Below, in pieces: positions 8,683 to 15,829 of a stretch of 64,000 nucleotides of DNA. The notes under the pieces were generated by a model that was not told the DNA's origin, did not search any database, and was given only the letters and a program-made list of their open reading frames with translations. Where the stretch lies: NCBI RefSeq assembly GCF_020400605.1, contig NZ_JAINRD010000010.1, positions 1 through 64,000 of the forward strand. The letters are read 5' to 3'. The stretch's first letter is position 1. Every line of letters starts with the position of its first letter. Position numbers and translations under genes: made by a program. This stretch comes from Streptomyces aculeolatus (lineage in GTDB: Bacteria; Actinomycetota; Actinomycetes; Streptomycetales; Streptomycetaceae).

Positions 8683-8705
8683 GGTTTCGTGATTACCGCG
8701 AAACC
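8683..8705. promoter_or_regulatory. Inverted repeat in the S1 protease leader
   Basis: Perfect 7-bp arms GGTTTCG and CGAAACC are separated by 9 bases and sit immediately upstream of the protease ribosome binding site. This could be an operator or a 5'-leader hairpin. No known regulator is recognised from it. Confidence 0.4.
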
Positions 8706-8741
8706 GTAGCCATGGGCACGTCAGGTCGGCAGATATCAGTC

Positions 8742-8783
8742 CGCCCCCGCCACCGCGTTATGGAACCCGCGGCGGCGGGGGCG
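8742..8783 (-). terminator. Terminator hairpin of the LysR gene
   Basis: A 16-position stem with one mismatch (8742-8757 with 8768-8783) and a 10-base loop lies about 22 bases after the LysR stop codon. It is well placed to stop transcription before the protease promoter. Confidence 0.7.
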
Positions 8784-8805
8784 CGACGGGCGCCGGCCCG
8801 GTCCC

Positions 8806-9780
8806 TCAGACGGCGACCGGAGCGGGAGCCGTGCCGAAGTCCGGGTGGGCCTGGAGCCATTCGCGGTAGCTGCGGCTGCGCCGCGCCGCCTCGGCGTGCG
8901 CGGCGCGGGCGTAGCCGGTGACGGCGGCGGCGGTGCCGGCGGCGGGCGACTGGGGGTGCCAGCCGATGAGGTGCCGCCAGCTCAGCGGGTGCCCCACCAG
9001 CGGCCGGGTGGCCAGCCCCGGGGTCGGCGGGAACGTCGCGCGGCACAGCCCCACCGCCCGCCCCACCTGGGCCAGATGGACGCAGGAGGCGCTGTCCGTC
9101 TCGTACACGGAGGCGGGCGTGAACCCGGCGCGGATGCACGCCGCGGCGAAGCAGTCGCCGAAGCAGCCGTCGCCGGGCACGTCGGTCCAGCTCTCCCCGG
9201 CCAGGTCGCGCAGTTCGATCTGGCGGTTCCCGGCGAGCCGGTGCTCCGCGGCGAGCATGACGAAGACGGGGTCGGTGCCGACGTTCTGCCACACGAGCCG
9301 GTCGGTCAGCGGCGGGCGGCTGTCGCCGCAGACGCCGATCAGGGCGAAGTCCAGCCGCCCTTCGGCGACCATGCCGGCCAGCTCGCGCACCGACCAGCGG
9401 GTGTACGTCGTCACGGGGGTGGCCGGGTGCGCGGTCGCGACCCGGTCGATGAGGCCGCCGAGCAGCGGGCCGTGGGTGCCGCCCAGCCGGAAGCGCGGCA
9501 TCCCGCCCCACGCGCGGGCGAACCGCACCGCGTCCTGCTGCAGTTCGAGCACGCCGGGCAGCAGCACCCGGGCGCGGTCGAGGACGAGCTCGCCGAGTGC
9601 CGTGGGGCGTACGCCGTGCCTGCCCCGGTCGAAGAGCGGGCCGCCGAGTGCGCGTTCGATGCGCTTCAACTGTGCGCTGAGCGCGGGCTGGGCGAGCCCG
9701 AGCGCGGTGGCGGCCCGGGTGAGGCTGCCTTCCTCGGCAATGGCCCGAATGGTCTTCAGGTGCCGCAACTCCAGGTCCAT
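8806..9780 (-). CDS. LysR-family transcriptional regulator
   Basis: The 324-residue product has the classic LysR N-terminal winged helix-turn-helix (ELRHLKTIRAIAEEGSLTRAATALGLAQPALSAQ) written here only as its hallmark AATALGLAQPALS segment, and a periplasmic-binding-like effector domain (about residues 90-300). LysR proteins are usually controlled by a small metabolite and often regulate a divergent gene. An AraC-family gene diverges from it, and a perfect 14-bp palindrome lies between the two. A secreted intradiol dioxygenase lies beyond the AraC gene, so an aromatic ligand is possible but unproven. ATG at 9780 is the natural start of the DNA-binding domain. Confidence 0.9.
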   Translation of the reverse strand: MDLELRHLKTIRAIAEEGSLTRAATALGLAQPALSAQLKRIERALGGPLFDRGRHGVRPTALGELVLDRARVLLPGVLELQQDAVRFARAWGGMPRFRLGGTHGPLLGGLIDRVATAHPATPVTTYTRWSVRELAGMVAEGRLDFALIGVCGDSRPPLTDRLVWQNVGTDPVFVMLAAEHRLAGNRQIELRDLAGESWTDVPGDGCFGDCFAAACIRAGFTPASVYETDSASCVHLAQVGRAVGLCRATFPPTPGLATRPLVGHPLSWRHLIGWHPQSPAAGTAAAVTGYARAAHAEAARRSRSYREWLQAHPDFGTAPAPVAV

Positions 9781-9819
9781 GCGGTCAGCTTGCGGTCCTG
9801 CGGCGGCCCCGGCAACCTT

Positions 9820-9833
9820 TTGGTCCGGACCAA
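9820..9833. promoter_or_regulatory. Perfect palindrome between LysR and AraC genes
   Basis: TTGGTCCGGACCAA is a perfect 14-bp palindrome, 39 bases from the LysR start and 22 from the AraC start. It is the obvious candidate operator for one of the two regulators; LysR autoregulatory sites often sit at this position. Confidence 0.5.
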
Positions 9834-9855
9834 TGTCGAGGAGGGTGAACACGAG

Positions 9856-10791
9856 GTGTCCGCTGACCCCGTCCCCATGCACCGGCTGGAGGTCCCCGCC
9901 CCGGAGGTCCTCCCCTTCGCCCTCGGGTCCTTCGACTCGATCGGGCCCCTGTCGCGCGCCGGGTTCCCGCACCGGCACACGTTCCACGAGATCGTCTACG
10001 TCCGCGCCGGCACCGGCCACCACGTGGTCGACCAGCGCAGGTGGCCGATCGCCCCGCCGCACCTGGGCATCGTCACCCCGGGCCAGGTCCACCACTGGGA
10101 GGGGGCGGCCGGCCTCGACGGCTGGGTGATGATCTTCACCGAGGACTTCCTGCTGCCCACCCCCGAGGACCGGCACCGGCTGCGCGAGCTGTCCCGGGTC
10201 TCGTGGCTCAGCCCCGACCCGCGCTCCGCGGGGATCCTCGGGGCGCTCTTCGCGGAGATGGTGCGGGAGTACGCCGGCCGTGCCCCCGGCTTCATCAGCG
10301 TGCTCCAGTCGTACCTGCACGTCCTGCTGATCCGCGCGGACCGGCTGTCCCGGACCGCGCGCACGGCACCGGAGGGCGGCGGGGGCGCGGCGGAGCCGGC
10401 GGCGGGCCGGGCGGCGGAGATCGCCCGGCGCTTCGACCGGCTGCTGGCCGAACCCGGGCCCGCGGTGGCCGAGTTGTCCGTGCGGGGCTGCGCGGCGAGC
10501 GTGGGCGTGTCCGTGGGCTACCTGAACGAGGCGGTCAAGCGCGTCACCGGGCTCACCCCCGGCCACCTGATCCGGCAGGCGCAGGCCCGCGAGGCCAAGC
10601 GGCTGCTGGCCGCGACGGATCTGACCGTGCGCCAGGTGGCCCGGCTGGCCGGGTTCTCCGACCCCGCGTACTTCAGCCGGTTCTTCCGCCGGGAGACCGG
10701 CAGCAGCCCCGGCGACTTCCGCCGCGGCACCCGTGCGGATCACCACGATCGCCGGATTCTGTCCATCGACTGCCCCGGCACGTCCGAATAG
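9856..10791 (+). CDS. AraC-family transcriptional regulator
   Basis: About 311 residues. The N-terminal part is a cupin-like sensing domain (FPHRHTFHEIVYVRAGTGHH, then PGQVHHWEG); the C-terminal 100 residues carry the paired AraC helix-turn-helix motifs (SVGVSVGYLNEAVKRVTG and RQVARLAGFSDPAYFSRFFR). GTG 9856 is chosen because GAGGAGG ends 11 bases upstream; ATG 9877 is the alternative. It diverges from the LysR gene across a shared palindrome and is followed after 90 bases by the secreted intradiol dioxygenase, which it may regulate. AraC proteins of this architecture usually sense sugars or aromatic compounds. The family is certain; the effector is not known. Confidence 0.88.
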   Translation: MSADPVPMHRLEVPAPEVLPFALGSFDSIGPLSRAGFPHRHTFHEIVYVRAGTGHHVVDQRRWPIAPPHLGIVTPGQVHHWEGAAGLDGWVMIFTEDFLLPTPEDRHRLRELSRVSWLSPDPRSAGILGALFAEMVREYAGRAPGFISVLQSYLHVLLIRADRLSRTARTAPEGGGGAAEPAAGRAAEIARRFDRLLAEPGPAVAELSVRGCAASVGVSVGYLNEAVKRVTGLTPGHLIRQAQAREAKRLLAATDLTVRQVARLAGFSDPAYFSRFFRRETGSSPGDFRRGTRADHHDRRILSIDCPGTSE

Positions 10792-10881
10792 CGTCACTGG
10801 CGCCCCGCTGAGCGGCGTCACCGCGCCGCCCGGGAGGCGGGGTTCACGCCCCCACTCCCCCGACCGAGGAGCCGTGATGCC

Positions 10882-11721
10882 GTGACAGACCAGGACAAGT
10901 CCGCTCCGGACCAGGCCGCACAGCCGCAGGAGAAGTCCGGGATCCGCCGCAAGTCCCTGCTCAAGGCCGCGCTCGTCGCCGCCCCGCTGCCGCTGCTCGT
11001 CGGCGGCGCCGCGCCGGTCCTCGCCCGCGACCAGGCGCGGCAGGGCCAGGAGCTGACCCCGACGCCGGAGGCGTGCGACCCCGGCGACCCGCCGACCATG
11101 CAGCAGACCGAGGGCCCGTACTTCAAGCCCAACTCCCCGCAGCGCACCTCGCTGGTGGAACCCGGCACGCCGGGCACCCGGCTGACCGTGAGCGGCTACG
11201 TCTTCGGGCTCACCTGCCAGCCGATCCCGAACGCGCTGCTGGACTTCTGGCAGGCGGACGTGAACGGCGCGTACGACAACTCCGGCTACCGCTTCCGCGG
11301 CCACCAGTACAGCGACGCGCAGGGCCGGTTCAGCCTGCAAACGATCGTGCCGGGCCTGTACCCGGGCCGTACCCGGCACATCCACGTCAAGGTGCAGGCG
11401 CCGAACAACCCGATCCTGACGACGCAGCTCTACTTCCCGAACGAGCCGCGGAACAACACCGACACGATCTTCCACCCGTCCCTGCTCATGACGGTGCGGG
11501 ACGTGGCCGGCGGCAAGGAGGGCACGTTCGACTTCGTGCTCAACGTCCGGCAGAACCCGGACCCGCCGGACCCGCCCGGGGGCACCTGGGCGTCGGGCAC
11601 CTCGTACCGGGCGGGCGACACCGTCACGTACGGCGACGTCACCTACCGCTGCCTCCAGGCGCACACGGCCTCCCCGGGCTGGGAGCCGCCGAACGTGCCC
11701 GCCCTCTGGCAGGCCGTCTGA
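10882..11721 (+). CDS. Secreted intradiol dioxygenase with C-terminal CBM5/12
   Basis: 279 residues. A leader with two arginines (IRRKSLLKAALVAAPLP) suggests Tat export. The catalytic domain (about residues 70-225) is an intradiol ring-cleavage dioxygenase: TEGPYFKPNSP, WQADVNGAYDN and GRTRHIHVKV. Non-haem Fe(III) ligands are probably Tyr131, Tyr160, His166 and His168. A PDPPDPPGG linker leads to a 46-residue CBM5/12. The closest architecture I know is SACTE_2871 of Streptomyces sp. SirexAA-E, a secreted catechol dioxygenase fused to a polysaccharide/lignin-binding module. The role would be opening catechol-type rings near plant polymer or chitin. GTG 10882 has GAGGAG 10 bases upstream. Its position behind an AraC regulator suggests inducible expression. 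Confidence 0.88.
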   Translation: MTDQDKSAPDQAAQPQEKSGIRRKSLLKAALVAAPLPLLVGGAAPVLARDQARQGQELTPTPEACDPGDPPTMQQTEGPYFKPNSPQRTSLVEPGTPGTRLTVSGYVFGLTCQPIPNALLDFWQADVNGAYDNSGYRFRGHQYSDAQGRFSLQTIVPGLYPGRTRHIHVKVQAPNNPILTTQLYFPNEPRNNTDTIFHPSLLMTVRDVAGGKEGTFDFVLNVRQNPDPPDPPGGTWASGTSYRAGDTVTYGDVTYRCLQAHTASPGWEPPNVPALWQAV

Positions 11722-11971
11722 AGGACCGCGGCCCGGCCCTGATCCGGTCCGGCCGCACCAGGACCCGCGCCGTCGCGGCACCCGGGGCCCACCTCCCCGG
11801 CCCGCGGCGGCGCGGCTCCACCCGTTTCCGGGGGTTGCGGAACATCCGTGTCGCCCACCGCCTCCGGATCCGCGTCGTCCACGCGGTGTTGGGGTGCGTG
11901 CTCGACACCACCGCGTGTCCGGCAGCGGATGGGGGTGGCAGCTGCGAAGGCCGTGCTGCTTGGATAGTGCG

Positions 11972-12946
11972 ATGGAGACCGAGGCGCTCATCACTGTCGC
12001 GGATGTGGAAGATGCGGCCGAGCGGATCGCCGGGTACGTCGTCCGGACCCCGACCGTGGCGAGTCCCGGGTTGTCCGGACTCCTGGGCGTGCCGACCACC
12101 GTGAAGCTGGAGCTGCTGCAGCGCACAGGCTCGTTCAAGCCGCGAGGCGCGACCGCGAAGCTGCTCACGCTCAGCGAGTCCGAGCGGGCCGCAGGAGTCG
12201 TCACGGTCAGTGGCGGCAACCACGGCATCGCTCTGGCCGTCATGGCCGGCGTGCTGGACATCAAGGCGACCGTGGTGATGCCGCGATCCGCCCCCGACAG
12301 AGCCAGGGAGATCGCGCAGTCCGCCGGGGCGAGTGTCCACACGGCCGACACCATGGACGCGGCTTTCGCTCTCGTCGACGAGTTCAGGGACGCAGGGCTC
12401 ACCCTGGTCCACCCCTATGACGATCCCGTCGTCATCGCCGGCCAGGGCACCGTCGGCCTGGAGTTCGCGCAGGACGCCGGGGAGTTCACCGACGTACTCG
12501 TCAGCATCGGCGGCGGCGCACTGATCTCCGGTGTTGCCACCGCACTTCACGCACGTCGTCCGGGAGTCCGCGTGTGGGGCGTGGAGACCGACGGTGCTCG
12601 GGCCATGTCGGCTGCCCTCACCGCCGGACGGCCGGTCCCCGTCGAGTTGTCCTCGATCGTCTCGACGCTCAGCGCGCCCAGCGCCTCCCGGCGCACCTAC
12701 GCGCACACCTCGGCACTGGTCACCGACGTGCTCACGGTGACCGACGCCGAGGCCGTCCAGGGCACTCTCGACCTCGCCGAGTGCGGCAAGGTCTGGGCCG
12801 AGCCTGCCGCCGGATGCCTGCTGCCCGGGGCCCGCCGGGTACTGCAGCGCGTAGGTGAGGGGGCCAGACTCGGCCTGGTGATCTGCGGAGGCAATGCGAC
12901 CACGAAGGACGTACGCAGCTGGGCCGAGCGCTTCGGGGTGTGCTGA
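11972..12946 (+). CDS. Threonine/serine dehydratase-like PLP enzyme
   Basis: 324 residues of the fold-type II PLP family. The Schiff-base lysine is Lys56 in TGSFKPRGA, the phosphate-binding loop is SGGNHG and a glycine-rich GGGALISG follows. Family members deaminate threonine or serine to 2-oxo acids, or racemise them; there is no C-terminal ACT regulatory domain, so it resembles catabolic rather than biosynthetic forms. ATG 11972 is used; an upstream in-frame start gives an implausible Arg/Cys-rich extension. It stands alone, with 250 bases before it and 215 after it. Codon use looks slightly less GC-biased than neighbours, by eye only. Exact substrate is uncertain. Confidence 0.8.
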   Translation: METEALITVADVEDAAERIAGYVVRTPTVASPGLSGLLGVPTTVKLELLQRTGSFKPRGATAKLLTLSESERAAGVVTVSGGNHGIALAVMAGVLDIKATVVMPRSAPDRAREIAQSAGASVHTADTMDAAFALVDEFRDAGLTLVHPYDDPVVIAGQGTVGLEFAQDAGEFTDVLVSIGGGALISGVATALHARRPGVRVWGVETDGARAMSAALTAGRPVPVELSSIVSTLSAPSASRRTYAHTSALVTDVLTVTDAEAVQGTLDLAECGKVWAEPAAGCLLPGARRVLQRVGEGARLGLVICGGNATTKDVRSWAERFGVC

Positions 12947-13064
12947 GTCCGCCTGAATCCAGCACGCTGAGGCTGCGCCGGCCGCCTTGCTGTGCTGGGG
13001 CCGGCTGGCACGGATCTTCTCCGGCCCCTTTCCGGCCGCGCGCGGGAAAGCGCTCCCCCGCGTC

Positions 13065-13131
13065 TTGACGGGGTGTCAATCCGCGGCGATCCTCTGGTTA
13101 CTCAGTCGTAGAAAAGTTCCTCACCTTTTCT
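13065..13131. promoter_or_regulatory. Two inverted repeats upstream of the M19-like gene
   Basis: TTGAC-N5-GTCAA (13065-13079) and AGAAAAG-N8-CTTTTCT (13110-13131) lie in an AT-richer stretch 30-100 bases before the next gene. The first overlaps a TTGACG that could serve as a -35 element; the second could form a leader hairpin. No known regulator is recognised. Confidence 0.4.
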
Positions 13132-13161
13132 TGATTTCGCGCCACCGGAGGCGGGACCCCC

Positions 13162-15225
13162 ATGACCCGACAGCCGTACCTGCGCAAGGCCGGCCTGATC
13201 ACCCTCGTCACGGTCCTCTTCGCCGTCCTGACGGCGCTCGGCACCGGGCCGGGCACCGCCGCGGCGGCGAACGACTGGTGGGACCCCGTCGCGCGGCCCG
13301 CCCCGGATTCCGGGGTGAACGTCGCCGGCGAGCCGTTCCGCGGCACCGACGCCCAGGGCGACGTGCGCGGGTTCGTCGACGCGCACAACCACGTGATGTC
13401 CAACGAGGGCTTCGGCGGCCGGATCATCTGCGGCAAGCCGTTCGACCGGCAGGGCGTCACCGAGGCGCTGAAGGACTGCCCCGAGCACTACCCGGACGGC
13501 GCGCTCGCCCTCTTCGAGAACGTCACCGGCGGCGCCGACGGCCACCACGACCCGGTCGGCTGGCCCACGTTCGAGCACTGGCCCGCCAACGACTCCCTCA
13601 GCCACCAGCAGAACTACTACGCCTGGCTGGAGCGCGCCTGGCGCGGCGGACAGCGCGTCCTCGTGCAGGACCTGGTCACCAACGGCCTGCTCTGCTCCAT
13701 CTATCCGGCCAAGGACCGCGGCTGCGACGAGATGGACTCGATCCGGCTGCAGGCCGAGAAGACCTACGAGATGCAGGACTACGTCGACGCCATGTACGGC
13801 GGCGCCGGCCGCGGCTGGTTCCGCATCGTCACCGACGCCGAGCAGGCCCGCGCGGTGGTCGAACAGGGCAAGCTCGCCGTGGTGCTGGGCGTGGAGACCT
13901 CCGAGCCGTTCGGCTGCAAGCAGGTGCTGGGCGTCGCGCAGTGCGACAAGGGCGACATCGACCGCGGCCTGGACGAGCTGTACGGCATGGGCGTGCGCAG
14001 CATGTTCCTGTGCCACAAGTTCGACAACGCGCTGTGCGGCGTGCGCTTCGACTCCGGCACGATCGGCGCGGCGGTCAACATCGGGCAGTTCCTGTCCACC
14101 GGCACGTTCTGGACCACCGAGAAGTGCACCGGCCGGCAGCAGGACAACCCCATCGGCCTGGCCGAGGCGCCCGCCGAGGTGGCGAAGCTGCTGCCCGCGG
14201 GCACGTCCGTGCCGTCGTACGACCAGGAGGCCCGGTGCAACACCCGCGGGCTGAGCGGGCTGGGCGAGTACGCGGTGCGCGGGATGATGGAACGCAACAT
14301 GATGCTGGAGCTGGACCACATGAGCGTCAAGGCCGCCGGCCGGGCGCTGGACATCCTGGAGTCGGAGTCGTATCCGGGCGTCATCTCCAGCCACAGCTGG
14401 ATGGACCTGGACTGGACCGAGCGGCTCTACCGCCTCGGCGGCTTCTCCGCGCAGTACATGAACGCGGCCGAGGACTTCGTCGAGCAGGGCCGGCGCGGTG
14501 CGGAGCTGCGCGACAAGTACGGGGCCGGGTACGGCTACGGCACCGACATGAACGGCGTCGGCGGCTGGCCCGCGCCCCGCGGCGCGGACGCCCCCGACAA
14601 GGTCGAGTACCCGTTCACGAGCGCCGACGGCGGCTCGGTCCTCGACCGGCAGGTCACCGGCGAGCGCACCTGGGACTTCAACACCGACGGCGGTGCGCAC
14701 GCGGGCCTCGTGCCCGACTGGATCGAGCAGATGCGGCTGCACGGCGGCGGCGACGTGGTCGAGGACCTGATGGCCGGCGCCGAGTCCTACCTGACGACCT
14801 GGGGCGCCACCCAGGGCCACGAGAAGCCGGCGAACCTCGCCACGGGCGCCGCCGCCACCGCCAGCTCCACCGAGTTCAGCCTGCTGACGAGCTACGCCCC
14901 CGAGCGCGCCGTCGACGGCGACCGCTCCACCCGCTGGGCCAGCAAGTGGAGCGACGACCAGTGGCTGCGGCTCGACCTCGGCGAGCCCCGCACCATCGGC
15001 CGGGTCACGCTCGACTGGGAGCGGGCGTACGCGAAGGCGTACCGCGTCGAGGTCTCCGCGGACGGGAGTTCCTGGCGCACGGTGTGGGCGACACAGGACG
15101 GCGACGGAGGGCTCGACACCGCGGTGTTCGACGCCGCAGAAGCGCGCTATGTCCGTATCGCCGGAGTGCAGCGGGGCACGCAGCACGGCTATTCGCTCTA
15201 CGAGGTCGGCGTGCATGCCGGGTGA
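13162..15225 (+). CDS. Secreted metallo-hydrolase (peptidase M19-like) with discoidin domain
   Basis: 687 residues with a signal peptide (to about residue 35). The main domain begins FVDAHNHVMSN, an HxH metal motif at the end of a first beta-strand, and contains VVLGVETSEPF, MMLELDHMSVKAAG and YPGVISSHSW, an order that matches membrane dipeptidase/amidohydrolase barrels (peptidase M19-like). The last 130 residues are an F5/8 type C (discoidin) domain (SYAPERAVDGDRSTRWAS to EARYVRIAG). It is probably an extracellular hydrolase attached to a glycan or surface. Multiple cysteines in the catalytic half suggest disulfides. Start ATG 13162 has GGAGG about 10 bases upstream. A NUDIX-like gene follows after 22 bases. 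Confidence 0.75.
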   Translation: MTRQPYLRKAGLITLVTVLFAVLTALGTGPGTAAAANDWWDPVARPAPDSGVNVAGEPFRGTDAQGDVRGFVDAHNHVMSNEGFGGRIICGKPFDRQGVTEALKDCPEHYPDGALALFENVTGGADGHHDPVGWPTFEHWPANDSLSHQQNYYAWLERAWRGGQRVLVQDLVTNGLLCSIYPAKDRGCDEMDSIRLQAEKTYEMQDYVDAMYGGAGRGWFRIVTDAEQARAVVEQGKLAVVLGVETSEPFGCKQVLGVAQCDKGDIDRGLDELYGMGVRSMFLCHKFDNALCGVRFDSGTIGAAVNIGQFLSTGTFWTTEKCTGRQQDNPIGLAEAPAEVAKLLPAGTSVPSYDQEARCNTRGLSGLGEYAVRGMMERNMMLELDHMSVKAAGRALDILESESYPGVISSHSWMDLDWTERLYRLGGFSAQYMNAAEDFVEQGRRGAELRDKYGAGYGYGTDMNGVGGWPAPRGADAPDKVEYPFTSADGGSVLDRQVTGERTWDFNTDGGAHAGLVPDWIEQMRLHGGGDVVEDLMAGAESYLTTWGATQGHEKPANLATGAAATASSTEFSLLTSYAPERAVDGDRSTRWASKWSDDQWLRLDLGEPRTIGRVTLDWERAYAKAYRVEVSADGSSWRTVWATQDGDGGLDTAVFDAAEARYVRIAGVQRGTQHGYSLYEVGVHAG

Positions 15226-15247
15226 GGGTTCGGCGTAAGATCGGCCA

Positions 15248-15787
15248 ATGGCTGACTTGACCGAAACCACACCCGGCTGGCTGGCTCCCGAGGAGCTGGA
15301 GTCGGCACGCGCACGGATGCCGGTCCTCTACGTCGACGCGGTGCCCGTCCGCGTCGACGACAGGGGCGAGGTCACGCACGTCGGCCTGCTGCTGCGGATC
15401 GGCCCGGACGGCGCGGTGAGCCGGGCGCTGGTCTCCGGCCGGGTGCTCCACCACGAGCGGGTCAGGGACGCGCTGCTGCGGCACTTGGAGAAGGATCTCG
15501 GCCCGGTGGCGCTGCCGCGGGTGCCGTCGTCGCCGCAGCCGTTCACGATCGCCGAGTACTTCCCGACGCAGGGCATCACGCCGTACCACGACCCGCGGCA
15601 GCACGCGGTGTCCCTGGCGTACATCGTGCCGGTGGCGGGCGACTGCCGGCCGCGGCAGGACGCGCTGGACTTCGTCTGGTTCACGCCGCAGGAGGCGGGC
15701 TCGCCGGTGGTGCAGCAGGAGATGCCCGGCGGTCAGGGCCACCTGCTCAAGCAGGCGCTCGCGCACGTGGGGTACGTCTCGTCCTGA
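15248..15787 (+). CDS. NUDIX-fold protein (DUF4916-like)
   Basis: A 179-residue soluble protein with no signal. The segment LYVDAVPVRVDDRGEVTHVGLLLRI, only partly quoted here as VDDRGEVTHVGLLLRI, and the strand VSLAYIVPVAGD resemble the NUDIX fold, but the canonical GX5EX7REUXEEXGU catalytic box is not visible. This matches the actinobacterial DUF4916/NUDIX-family proteins of similar length. Whether it hydrolyses nucleoside diphosphates is doubtful. It starts 22 bases after the M19-like gene, so it may be co-transcribed with it. No clear ribosome binding site precedes the ATG. Confidence 0.7.
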   Translation: MADLTETTPGWLAPEELESARARMPVLYVDAVPVRVDDRGEVTHVGLLLRIGPDGAVSRALVSGRVLHHERVRDALLRHLEKDLGPVALPRVPSSPQPFTIAEYFPTQGITPYHDPRQHAVSLAYIVPVAGDCRPRQDALDFVWFTPQEAGSPVVQQEMPGGQGHLLKQALAHVGYVSS

Positions 15788-15829
15788 GCGCGCGGGGCCA
15801 GCGTCCCGGCGGGCGCGGGCCGCACGCGC

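Noticed and set aside
5665..8709. 1014-codon open frame on the plus strand
   Set aside because: Antisense to the beta-propeller and S1 protease genes; typical of high-GC shadow frames.
8806..12402. 1198-codon extension upstream of the LysR gene
   Set aside because: Only the last 324 codons form the LysR protein; the rest reads antisense through the AraC, dioxygenase and dehydratase genes.
15248..15787. Calling the 179-residue protein an active NUDIX hydrolase
   Set aside because: The catalytic NUDIX box is not visible, so only the fold resemblance is reported.
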